37,353 nucleotides of DNA from the IMG/VR virus record IMGVR_UViG_3300009164_000014, positions 1 to 37,353 of that record; one strand, written 5' to 3'. The translations under genes were made by a program, and so were the position numbers. The notes under the pieces are model-generated. The model was not told where the DNA came from and did not search any database. It was given only the letters and a program-made list of their open reading frames with translations. The stretch is from a virus. How positions within the stretch are numbered: the stretch's first letter is position 1; the number at the start of each line of letters is the position of its first letter. This document shows, piece by piece, positions 21,712 through 29,269 of the stretch.

Positions 21712-22496
21712 TGCGTATCCTAGTCGTGCCTGATACTCAGTGCAAACCAGATGCCCCACAAGAGCATCTTACATGGGCAGGGAAAGCAATTTGTGAGTAC
21801 CGTCCTGATGTGGTGGTTCACTTGGGAGATCACTGGGACTTTCCTAGCCTCTCAAGCCATGACAAAGCAGGTAGCAAGTACTTTGAAGGTAAGCGCTACT
21901 TAGCTGACGTTGCAGCAGGGAACACAGGGATGCTCACCCTACTGAACCCTCTACATAACCTCCAGAAGGCTCAGAAAGAGAACAAACAGAAGCTGTACAA
22001 GCCTCGTATGGTGTTCTTGAAGGGTAATCATGAGCACCGCCTCACAAGGGCTGTGAACAACAATCCCATGCTTGAAGGACTGTTAACTTATGATGACCTT
22101 AACTTAAAAGACTGGGAAGTACATGAGTTCTTACACCCTGTATTTATCAATGGTGTTGGCTTTAATCACTACTGGCCTGTCGGAGCTATGGGACGTCCTG
22201 CCGCTTCCCCTGCTGCTATCATTAGCAAGTTGCACATGTCTTGTATTGCTGGTCATCAACAAGGGAAACAGATCGCATACGGTAAACGTGCTGATGGCAA
22301 ACCTATCTGTGCTATTGTCGCTGGTAGCTATTATCTTCACGATGAAGACTATATGGATCAGCTAAGTAACCGTCACTGGCGAGGCTTACTGGTTATGAAT
22401 GAGGTAGAAGACGGACACTTTGACGAGATGTTTTTATCAATCGAATACTTGGAGCGTAAATATGCGGCAGATTCAGCCAACAAACAAGGAGATTGA
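21711..22496 (+). CDS. Calcineurin-like metallophosphoesterase
   Basis: This 261-residue enzyme has the two-metal phosphoesterase fold. Motifs are PDTQ (D8, in place of DxH), GDHWD (39-43, D40), GNHEHR (105-110, N106/H107) and GHQQ (181-184, H182). The usual final GHxH is GHQQ, so one histidine is missing. Such enzymes act on nucleotides, DNA ends or phosphoproteins, and the substrate here is unknown. It begins at TAATG and lies among replication and nucleotide genes, so nucleotide or DNA-end processing is likely. Confidence 0.88.
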   Translation: MRILVVPDTQCKPDAPQEHLTWAGKAICEYRPDVVVHLGDHWDFPSLSSHDKAGSKYFEGKRYLADVAAGNTGMLTLLNPLHNLQKAQKENKQKLYKPRMVFLKGNHEHRLTRAVNNNPMLEGLLTYDDLNLKDWEVHEFLHPVFINGVGFNHYWPVGAMGRPAASPAAIISKLHMSCIAGHQQGKQIAYGKRADGKPICAIVAGSYYLHDEDYMDQLSNRHWRGLLVMNEVEDGHFDEMFLSIEYLERKYAADSANKQGD

Positions 22497-22836
22497 GGAG
22501 TACATGGCAGGGTTTAACATGGGTGCTCCTGTGTTACCTGACACTATCCCCTCAGCCAACTACGATGTAATAAGTAAACCAAAGCATTACATGTTGTTTG
22601 CTTGGGATGAACTGCCTACAGGCGGGGAAGGTATTGAAGTACGCGATGTCATTGCTAAGTTAGTACAAAAGCTGTACATACACTCAGGCTCTATGTTTGA
22701 AGATAAAGACAATCCTTTGTTTGAATCAGATTATGTACAACTTATGCAGTACTTAATGCGCTTCATGGACAAGAATGGTGTAGAAGACCTCAAAAAAGCT
22801 CGTTGGTATCTTGACAAGATGATTGAATCTTACTAA
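22462..22836 (+). CDS. DUF3310 (SaV-like) protein
   Basis: This 124-residue protein starts at ATG 22462, with GGAG seven bases ahead. VISKPKHYMLF then GIEVRDVIAKLV near the middle and YLMRFMDKNGVEDLKKARWY with LDKMIESY at the end are the two signature blocks of DUF3310. That family is widespread in phages and sometimes called a nucleotide kinase without strong proof. It overlaps the phosphoesterase by 35 bases. The stop codon TAA also forms the first bases of the TAAAAT box of the next promoter. Confidence 0.85.
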   Translation: MRQIQPTNKEIEEYMAGFNMGAPVLPDTIPSANYDVISKPKHYMLFAWDELPTGGEGIEVRDVIAKLVQKLYIHSGSMFEDKDNPLFESDYVQLMQYLMRFMDKNGVEDLKKARWYLDKMIESY

Positions 22837-22839
22837 AAT
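22811..22839 (+). promoter_or_regulatory. Sigma-70 promoter for the reductase operon
   Basis: TTGACA (22811-22816), a 17-base spacer, TAAAAT (22834-22839). The -35 is perfect and the -10 matches five of six. It overlaps the end of the DUF3310 gene and lies 28 bases before the ATG at 22867, so it should drive the 54-residue gene and the ribonucleotide reductase. Confidence 0.8.
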
Positions 22840-22866
22840 ACCTGCCCACTTAAGAAAACACACAAC

Positions 22867-23031
22867 ATGAAAGATGCTGTAACACCTTTTTGGGACAATG
22901 TGAGGGCTAAATGGCCTAATCCTGTCCCTCCCTTGACTGGTATGACTTTGCATGATCAGCTTCAGTTGATGCAAGCAATTAATTCCATTCTTTATCTACT
23001 CTCTAAATACGAAACAAACAAACAACAATGA
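22867..23031 (+). CDS. 54-residue protein coupled to the reductase gene
   Basis: ATG 22867 opens a frame beginning MKDAVTPFWDNVRAKWPNPV and ends in an ATGA overlap with the reductase start. The second half is helical (LHDQLQLMQAINSILYLLSK). No family recognised. Its position right after the promoter and its coupling to the reductase suggest a helper or a leader function. Confidence 0.6.
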   Translation: MKDAVTPFWDNVRAKWPNPVPPLTGMTLHDQLQLMQAINSILYLLSKYETNKQQ

Positions 23032-24932
23032 CAACAACAATGACCCCGTACCAAACTTACATTGCGAAGAGCCGATACAGCCGATACCTAGACGCTAAAG
23101 GTCGTCGTGAACACTGGAATGAGACAACAGCTCGTTACTTCGACTTCATGGAAAGTCACCTAAGTGACAAGCATAACTACACTATGACACCTGAGATGCG
23201 TAGCCGTCTTGAGACTGCTGTGTTGAACTTGGATGTGATGCCCTCAATGCGCTCAATCATGACCTCAGGTGAGGCTCTAGAGCGTCAGAACGTAGCAGGT
23301 TACAACTGTTCATACCTACCCATTGATGACCCTAAGGCCTTCGATGAGGCTATGTACATTCTCCTGTGCGGTACAGGTGTAGGTTTCTCTGTGGAGCAGA
23401 AGTATGTCAACCGTTTACCTGAGATCCCTGAAAAGCTGTATGAGTCTAATACTGTGGTTCACGTTAAAGACTCCAAAGAGGGATGGGCTAAGGCGCTACG
23501 ACAAGTGTTGGCCTTGCTATGGGCAGGTGAAGTACCTAAGTGGGACGTTTCGGCTGTTCGGGCTGCGGGGACACGACTTAAGACGTTTGGGGGTCGTGCG
23601 AGTGGCCCTGAGCCTTTGGTCGAACTCTTCAAATACGTTGTGGGTAAATTCAAAGGTGCTCAAGGACGTAAGCTCTTTTCAATCGAAGCGCATGACATCC
23701 TGTGTAAGATCGGGGAAGTCGTTGTGGTTGGAGGTGTTCGTCGTTCCGCTATGATTAGCTTGTCTGACCTTGGTGATGATCGTATGGCTAAGGCCAAAGC
23801 AGGAGCATGGTGGGACGGTAACGGTCAACGAGCCTTGGCTAATAACTCAGCAGTGTACGATGTCAAGCCTGACGTAGGCCAGTTTATGCGTGAATGGAGC
23901 AACATTTATGAGAGTCACTCAGGTGAGCGTGGAATTTTTAACCGTTATGCTTCAGAGATTCAAGCGTCTAAGAATGGTCGCCGTGTACTCAATAAAGAGT
24001 GGGGCACTAACCCTTGTTCTGAAATCATTCTCCGCCCTTACCAGTTTTGCAACCTCAGCTCAGTTATTGTTCGTGCGGGGGATACACTGGAGTCTCTTAA
24101 AGAAAAAGTCGCTATTGCGACAATCTTGGGAACCTTCCAATCGACCTTGACTAACTTCCCGTACTTGCGTAAGGTGTGGCAGACTAACACTGAGGAAGAG
24201 CGTTTGTTGGGTGTCTCCATGACTGGTATCCTAGACAATACCTTGCTCAATGACGCCTACGATAAGGAACTACCTGCACGTTTAGAGGAGCTAAAGAATG
24301 TCGCTGTGGATACTAATAAGCATCTTGCTGCTGAACTTGGGATCAATGTGTCTGCTGCAATCACCTGTGTTAAGCCTGAAGGCACTGTTAGCCAACTCAC
24401 TGGTACTGCTAGCGGCATTCATCCTCAACATAGTGCTTATTTCATTCGTCGTGTACGCTCTGATGCCAAGGATCCAATCACTGCTTTCTTGAAGGATGCT
24501 GGTTTCCCTTGGGAGCCTTGTGTCATGAAGCCTGAGTCAACAACTATCTTCTCGTTCCCGATGAAGACACCAGAAGGTGCTCGTCTACGTGAGGACTTGT
24601 CAGCTATTGAGCACTTGGATCTGTGGTTGACATTCCAACGTCACTGGTGTGAGCACAAGCCTTCAGTGACTATCTCAGTCAATGAGAATGAGTGGCCTAA
24701 GGTAGGGGCTTGGACATGGGAGAACTTCGATGAGATCACTGGCGTATCTTATTTACCGATGGACGGTGGAACTTATCGACAAGCTCCCTACGAGTCCATT
24801 GACGCAAGTACGTATACTGAACTTCTTGCTAAGATGCCGTCTGAGATTGATTGGGAAATGATGACTGAGAAGACTGATAACGTGGAAGGCGCTCAAATGC
24901 TTGCCTGTGTTGCTGGTATCTGTGAAATCTAA
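23028..24932 (+). CDS. nrdJ: Class II (B12-dependent) ribonucleotide reductase
   Basis: This 634-residue enzyme makes deoxynucleotides using adenosylcobalamin to form a thiyl radical, so it needs no oxygen and no second subunit. Cys94 (YNCSYL) and Cys341 would be the redox pair and Cys330 (NPCSEI, with N328 and E332) the radical site. The C330-C341 spacing of 11 equals C408-C419 in the Lactobacillus leichmannii enzyme. The C-terminal pair C627/C632 (CVAGIC) matches its C731/C736. The whole catalytic set is intact. The host must supply or take up B12. It follows its own promoter and a small coupled gene. Confidence 0.96.
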   Translation: MTTTMTPYQTYIAKSRYSRYLDAKGRREHWNETTARYFDFMESHLSDKHNYTMTPEMRSRLETAVLNLDVMPSMRSIMTSGEALERQNVAGYNCSYLPIDDPKAFDEAMYILLCGTGVGFSVEQKYVNRLPEIPEKLYESNTVVHVKDSKEGWAKALRQVLALLWAGEVPKWDVSAVRAAGTRLKTFGGRASGPEPLVELFKYVVGKFKGAQGRKLFSIEAHDILCKIGEVVVVGGVRRSAMISLSDLGDDRMAKAKAGAWWDGNGQRALANNSAVYDVKPDVGQFMREWSNIYESHSGERGIFNRYASEIQASKNGRRVLNKEWGTNPCSEIILRPYQFCNLSSVIVRAGDTLESLKEKVAIATILGTFQSTLTNFPYLRKVWQTNTEEERLLGVSMTGILDNTLLNDAYDKELPARLEELKNVAVDTNKHLAAELGINVSAAITCVKPEGTVSQLTGTASGIHPQHSAYFIRRVRSDAKDPITAFLKDAGFPWEPCVMKPESTTIFSFPMKTPEGARLREDLSAIEHLDLWLTFQRHWCEHKPSVTISVNENEWPKVGAWTWENFDEITGVSYLPMDGGTYRQAPYESIDASTYTELLAKMPSEIDWEMMTEKTDNVEGAQMLACVAGICEI

Positions 24933-24944
24933 CTAAGGAATGAT

Positions 24945-25097
24945 ATGATATTTGACTGTAGCTTCTCAGGTGGGTTAGTCTTCGGTCTAGTCCACACTAA
25001 CGAGGCAATCATGGAGAGCGAGAATGGACAGTATCAATTCTGTACTGCTGTTATCATTCACTTAGGTTTCTTCAATATAGCAATCTTATTTGAGTAA
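24945..25097 (+). CDS. 50-residue small protein, end of rightward arm
   Basis: AAGGA five bases upstream supports ATG 24945. The product starts MIFDCSFSGGLVFGLVHTNE and ends with a hydrophobic CTAVIIHLGFFNIAILFE. The EAIMESENGQYQFCTAVIIHLGFFNIAI pattern recurs in small phage proteins of unknown role. It is the last gene before the terminator at 25114-25152. Confidence 0.65.
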   Translation: MIFDCSFSGGLVFGLVHTNEAIMESENGQYQFCTAVIIHLGFFNIAILFE

Positions 25098-25113
25098 AGA
25101 TTACGGACAACAA

Positions 25114-25152
25114 AAAGCCTCTAATGCTCTCAAAAGGAACATTAGAGGCTTT
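25114..25152. terminator. Bidirectional intrinsic terminator between the two arms
   Basis: AAAGCCTCTAATG (25114-25126) and CATTAGAGGCTTT (25140-25152) form a perfect 13-bp stem around a 13-base loop. The stem's outer A/T tracts give U-runs in both directions, and it lies exactly where the two arms converge (stops at 25097 and 25166). Confidence 0.92.
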
Positions 25153-25165
25153 ATTGTATCTATTA

Positions 25166-25618
25166 TCAAGCAGCTTTGTATTCAGCTTCCGTTAGGATAC
25201 CTGCTTTGTACTTACCTTCAGGTTTGAAGATAGTCAGCTCTTGTTGTCTCATCTCAGGAGCGAAGCTAATGTGCATCCAACGACCAAACTCATGGATGAT
25301 CTGATCGAACTTGATACCAGCCTTCTTGACTTCTTGACACAGTTGGTAAGGAGTCAGCTTAGAGCTAGAGACATCAATGGCCCAACCATCCATGTGAGAG
25401 CTAACCTTAGAGCCTCCAACAGCCACGTTAACAGCTGGTAGACGTAACCAAGAGTTAATGTTCAGAGGGCCTGTAATGGCTCTCAGTTGCTCTAGCTTCT
25501 GTGCAGCTACCTTCATGTTCTCAAGCTGGACAGTAGAGGGTTGATTGTCGATACCTTGACGGATAGCTGTGTCGCTATGTGTTGCCTCTTCTAGGCTAAA
25601 GTGTTCACTCAGCTGCAT
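25166..25618 (-). CDS. Endolysin, M15 family peptidase
   Basis: This 150-residue zinc peptidase cleaves peptidoglycan cross-links. Metal ligands are H75 and D82 (SSHMDGWAIDV) and H116 (WMHISF), with E110 as possible catalytic base: the peptidase M15A pattern. The start is taken at ATG 25618 (MQLSEHFSLEEATHSDTAIR), which has GGAG seven bases upstream; the frame is open further to 25633. No signal peptide is visible, so export relies on a holin. It overlaps the upstream holin gene. Confidence 0.92.
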   Translation of the reverse strand: MQLSEHFSLEEATHSDTAIRQGIDNQPSTVQLENMKVAAQKLEQLRAITGPLNINSWLRLPAVNVAVGGSKVSSHMDGWAIDVSSSKLTPYQLCQEVKKAGIKFDQIIHEFGRWMHISFAPEMRQQELTIFKPEGKYKAGILTEAEYKAA

Positions 25619-25847
25619 CAGTTTTCTCCTCATCGCTACCGTTCATCTTGATAGCAGCTAACCAACCAATGAAGCCACCAACAATCGTGGAGAATGCAGG
25701 GGCAATGATTGGGAAGATGTCCTTGTTGTCTACAACGCTGTTAGGCATAAACATAGCACCTAACAATGTAACAGTCATGGCGATCATCACAAAGGATAGA
25801 GTCCTAGCGATCATCTTAGCAATTTCAAATATCACTTGTTCTTTCAT
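25605..25847 (-). CDS. Holin-like two-helix membrane protein
   Basis: This 80-residue protein has two hydrophobic segments (about 12-33, ARTLSFVMIAMTVTLLGAMF, and 46-66, IIAPAFSTIVGGFIGWLAAI) and a charged C-terminal tail (NGSDEEKTDAAE), a class II-type holin layout. It overlaps the endolysin gene by 14 bases and the gene upstream by four (ATGA). Assignment is by topology and position. Confidence 0.7.
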   Translation of the reverse strand: MKEQVIFEIAKMIARTLSFVMIAMTVTLLGAMFMPNSVVDNKDIFPIIAPAFSTIVGGFIGWLAAIKMNGSDEEKTDAAE

Positions 25848-26302
25848 TTCTTTCCTACCTTATCAGCTATTTTTTCCATAGTCCTGCCACCGAAGTAGAA
25901 GGACATGACGAGCATTCCCCACTGACCTAAAAGCTCAACGTAAGCGCCCCGTGTCTCAAGATCAAACATGGAGCAGATAGCGAAGCCACTGTAGGCCACT
26001 AAGAGGAATACGAGTACCATAGGACGGATGTTCTTAGACAACCAAGAGTCAGAACCCATGTCAGCCTTCAGGCGATCTGTTAGGTTATTCTGCTCCACCT
26101 TGTAGAATTCAAGTTCTAGTTCCTGAAGCTTCTGAGCAGCTTGAGGATCCCCTGCGATAGCTTTAGCGACAGCTTCTACGCTATCTGAGACACCGAACTT
26201 AGAAGCCAATGCAGACACAGCAGCCCCGCCTAGTGGCCCCATCACAGCAGTAGCTAGGCCGGGAGCTACGTTCTTTAGAAGACCTGAGAGAATATCATTC
26301 AT
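25844..26302 (-). CDS. 3TM holin of the gene-transfer-agent type
   Basis: This 152-residue protein has an N-terminal hydrophobic segment (about 10-33, VAPGLATAVMGPLGGAAVSA), a soluble helical stretch (residues 48-80), and then SDSWLSKNIRPMVLVFLLVAYS with two further membrane helices (about 93-112 and 120-140). The SWxxxxxRPxxxxxxl pattern followed by two helices fits the holin-3TM family of gene transfer agents. It may form the lysis pore together with or instead of the smaller holin. Confidence 0.8.
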   Translation of the reverse strand: MNDILSGLLKNVAPGLATAVMGPLGGAAVSALASKFGVSDSVEAVAKAIAGDPQAAQKLQELELEFYKVEQNNLTDRLKADMGSDSWLSKNIRPMVLVFLLVAYSGFAICSMFDLETRGAYVELLGQWGMLVMSFYFGGRTMEKIADKVGKK

Positions 26303-26532
26303 TTTAGTTTACACGCCGCTACAGCGTCCTTTACGATAATATAGAGATACAACTCAAAAGGTAAGATAATAAAGAATAGAAGGGTAAGCAATATCAGGAA
26401 GCTTATGTAGAGTGTCTCGCTAGAACTATTGCTATTATTAACGCCCATATTTCCACCACTATTATAGCCATTACGATTACCCAAGCTATTCGTTGTCTTA
26501 CTTTGGAAAGGAGATTGTTTTTGCGTTGCCAT
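26299..26532 (-). CDS. Embedded small membrane protein in the lysis cassette
   Basis: This 77-residue protein starts inside the end of the gene at 26403-27125, in another frame, with 130 bases of overlap. It ends in an ATGA overlap with the 3TM holin. Residues 1-39 are polar (Asn/Ser/Gly-rich), and 42-68 are a long hydrophobic segment (YISFLILLTLLFFIILPFEL). It lacks a lipobox, so it is not a clear Rz1 outer-membrane spanin. The tight overlap on both sides and ribosome-site-like AGGAAAGAGG before the ATG argue it is expressed. It may be a spanin-like or anti-holin part of the cassette. Confidence 0.65.
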   Translation of the reverse strand: MATQKQSPFQSKTTNSLGNRNGYNSGGNMGVNNSNSSSETLYISFLILLTLLFFIILPFELYLYIIVKDAVAACKLK

Positions 26533-27125
26533 TCCTCTTTCCTACGTTTAACTGTCAATAGATGTGTTACTTCTTGTTTCTCCTGCACTATCCCGTACAT
26601 TTCAATTACATCACTGTAGAGTGACCCAAGCTCAGCAGGGCTTTGATAGACCATAGTCTCTCTCAACTGCTTCTGAGCCTTCTCCATCTCCTTCTTAGCT
26701 ACCACTAGATCTAAGGACACTTCTAGTAGCTCATCAGGCTCAATGAACTGTGTGTCTATCCTTAATTGCTGTTCAGCTATCTTCTTATCTATCGCTATAA
26801 GAGCCTTAAAGAAGACCTTCAAGTTCTTAATGATGTCAGCCTTGATGTCCTGTTCACTGTGTTGTACAGCAGGGGCTTTCTTAGTAGGTGTAGCCTTAGG
26901 AGTAACTGTAGCTTCCTTCACTACAGGAGGTGGAGGCTCAGGAGAGGGGAAGATCTTGTTCTTAATGAACTGCCATAGACCTACTACCTCTTCAACGTGC
27001 TCCTTAGCTTCATCGAAGGTTTCTTTAGCCTTTAGTACTACACCTTTGTATTCTTTGTACAGCTCACATCCCTGCTGGATAGCCTCAACAGCCTTGAGAG
27101 CACCAGCAAGGAGGATTAGAGGCAT
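26403..27125 (-). CDS. Coiled-coil protein with C-terminal membrane anchor
   Basis: This 240-residue protein lies between the ejection genes and the lysis cassette. Residues 1-60 form a hydrophobic-then-charged helix (MPLILLAGALKAVEAIQQGC). A Pro/Thr-rich linker (EPPPPVVKEATVTPKATPTK) and a long coiled coil (about 90-205) follow, and a transmembrane helix comes near the end (RIAWVIVMAIIVVEIWALII). The ATG is adjacent to the preceding stop (TAAATG). The topology, with soluble coiled coil and C-terminal anchor, suggests either a virion-ejection component or an envelope-spanning lysis factor. I cannot tell which. Confidence 0.7.
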   Translation of the reverse strand: MPLILLAGALKAVEAIQQGCELYKEYKGVVLKAKETFDEAKEHVEEVVGLWQFIKNKIFPSPEPPPPVVKEATVTPKATPTKKAPAVQHSEQDIKADIIKNLKVFFKALIAIDKKIAEQQLRIDTQFIEPDELLEVSLDLVVAKKEMEKAQKQLRETMVYQSPAELGSLYSDVIEMYGIVQEKQEVTHLLTVKRRKEEWQRKNNLLSKVRQRIAWVIVMAIIVVEIWALIIAIVLARHST

Positions 27126-29261
27126 TTATTGACCCGGAGCCATGTCCCAATTAATAGTAGTAGGCGTTTGAGGGGATTGTTGCTGCCCCTGCCCTTTTTG
27201 CCCACCATGAAACCAAGCATCTGAAGCAGTTAAATACTCGCTATCAATAATGCCTGATTTGTTCATCATATCGGCAATCTTAGCCGAAGCAGCACCAGCA
27301 AACTTAGGACTCTTTTGAGCTTTAGATACCATAGCAAGAGCATCCATACCTTCTTTACTTGTCAAAGCACGAGAAACCATCTTAGGGGCAAGATACAACA
27401 CACCAGCAGACAACGCAGAATTTGTAACGTCTAACTTATCGGTAATATCTTTAGGCAATAGAAAATACGCTCCAGCACCTAAAGCAGCCGTCTCTGCCGC
27501 GCCAATAGCTGTTGTAATTCCTCTTGTACGTAAAGCTGAACTACCTTGAAAAGTTTCAGTACCAAAGTTAGCAGCATTAGCTAGCTCTTCAACTGCTTTA
27601 CGTTGCTGTGGATTACTGAACAAGTAATTAAACGGTTCTTTAAAGGTTGGGTCGTTTAACTTTTTACCAAAAGCAGCTACATCGTCTGGAGTAGCAAGCA
27701 TTTTATTTAAATACCCATAACGTAACTCATCAATCAAGCCTTTGGATTGCTCTTTAGGCAAATACTTCTGCATCTGTGTGATAGCTCCAAAAGTCTCTCG
27801 AATACGTTCAGGACGATCAGTATTAAACAAATACTCACCCACAGCAGACGGCTCAGCTTTTAAGGCTGAAGCAACTGTTCCGCTGTAAAAACCTTTCATT
27901 GCGTCTCCATACCCTTTTTGAGCATTGAAATAATCTCTAAGAAGCGTATTATTAGCTGTGTTAGCAGGTGTTTTACCAATGGTCGCCAAGAACTGATCTA
28001 AGTTTTTAGCGTAATTCAGAACTTCACCAGAACGCAAACCAGCTGGTGAGTCAATTCCCCCATACATACCTAATTTACGAGCAAGCGCTTTATCTTCTTC
28101 GTTTCCAAAAGTAGCAACCATGATGGAATCCATGCTCTTTTGAATATTAGAAGCTTGTTTACTATATTCAGCTTCTTTTGCTGTTGTAGGCGAACCTTCT
28201 TTTCTCAAATCACGAGCACCCGCCATTAAATCGCTTCGTACGCCATGAGCAACAGACAAAGGAACTGAGTCGTCTTGTTCTATTATTTGACGTAACACCG
28301 CTGCACGATCTTCACCTGACCCTGCAAACTTACGTTTAGCCAGTTTAGCAAGTTCTTGTTGAGCTTGATCTTTAATTGGACGAAGGTCAACAAATAGGCC
28401 GTCACCTTCTTTTTCAATTCGCTCATACACTGGTTTAAACTGCTCTTTCATTGACTGTTCAGCAGTCTTTAAAGCTGTTTGGAAACGGTCTCCAACAGCC
28501 ATTTGTGTTGGATCGCCTTGTTTTAAAGCCATTTGAAAAGAATCGGAAGTGTCCAATGTCCCCATGACTTGTTTAGAACCAGCCTCAATAGCTTTTCGTA
28601 CATCCGCTTGTTGTTTAGAAAATGCTTCTGCGCCTGATGAATACTTTAAAGCTCCTTCAATAGCTTGTGTCCCTACATCTCCTGTAAGTTGACCTTTAGT
28701 CAAAGTAGCGTTATTAGATGACAACCACTCTTGAGCTGCTCTACGTGCTTGCTGTTCTTCAGGGAGAATAGAAGATAACCCACCTTCAGGTTTTAAAGCA
28801 CTTTTAGCAACTTTAAATGTCTTACCTAAAGCTGAAAATACAAGGTTACCCCCGACATCAAAAGCAGCGTTTTCAAGTGTATTCGAGATTAGTTTACGTC
28901 CTGTTTCAGAACTTAAGATGTCTTGCCCAAGGGCGGCTTGCTCTCCCACCGTTCCAACTGCAGTTCCTGCTGTCGATCCAGCAAGCGATGGGACAAATGG
29001 ACGAATTGCTGCGGGGGCTTTTGACGTTAAAGCCATGATTGGTCGTAAGATGGCTGCTTCAGGAGCTATAAAAGGGGCAAGTCCCCCTAACAGTCCTAAA
29101 GCGCCGGGAAGGTTTGTAGCTTGTTCTACAGGCAAAGGAGACAAAGCCCCTGCCAAAGACATACGTGCTTTATTTAATTCTCTTTCCTTATTTACAACAT
29201 CTTCTCTTGAAGGGCCTTGTGTCATTGAAGGCGCTTCATCCCAGTTAATTCCTGTAGCCAT
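27126..29261 (-). CDS. Internal virion / DNA-ejection protein
   Basis: This 711-residue, Ala-rich, largely helical protein lies downstream of two others of similar character, as in the T7 gp14-gp15-gp16 cluster. Such proteins leave the capsid and form a channel for DNA into the host. Several small-residue, membrane-like stretches (about 42-72 and 590-625) occur. The N-terminus INWDEAPS (5-12) recurs as INWDMAPG at the very C-terminus (about 702-709). No lytic transglycosylase motif was found. AAGGA precedes the ATG. Confidence 0.75.
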   Translation of the reverse strand: MATGINWDEAPSMTQGPSREDVVNKERELNKARMSLAGALSPLPVEQATNLPGALGLLGGLAPFIAPEAAILRPIMALTSKAPAAIRPFVPSLAGSTAGTAVGTVGEQAALGQDILSSETGRKLISNTLENAAFDVGGNLVFSALGKTFKVAKSALKPEGGLSSILPEEQQARRAAQEWLSSNNATLTKGQLTGDVGTQAIEGALKYSSGAEAFSKQQADVRKAIEAGSKQVMGTLDTSDSFQMALKQGDPTQMAVGDRFQTALKTAEQSMKEQFKPVYERIEKEGDGLFVDLRPIKDQAQQELAKLAKRKFAGSGEDRAAVLRQIIEQDDSVPLSVAHGVRSDLMAGARDLRKEGSPTTAKEAEYSKQASNIQKSMDSIMVATFGNEEDKALARKLGMYGGIDSPAGLRSGEVLNYAKNLDQFLATIGKTPANTANNTLLRDYFNAQKGYGDAMKGFYSGTVASALKAEPSAVGEYLFNTDRPERIRETFGAITQMQKYLPKEQSKGLIDELRYGYLNKMLATPDDVAAFGKKLNDPTFKEPFNYLFSNPQQRKAVEELANAANFGTETFQGSSALRTRGITTAIGAAETAALGAGAYFLLPKDITDKLDVTNSALSAGVLYLAPKMVSRALTSKEGMDALAMVSKAQKSPKFAGAASAKIADMMNKSGIIDSEYLTASDAWFHGGQKGQGQQQSPQTPTTINWDMAPGQ

Positions 29262-29269
29262 ATTAATCC

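Noticed and set aside
26299-26532. Rz1-type outer-membrane lipoprotein spanin
   Set aside because: No signal peptide with a lipobox cysteine; the only cysteine is near the C-terminus after the membrane helix.
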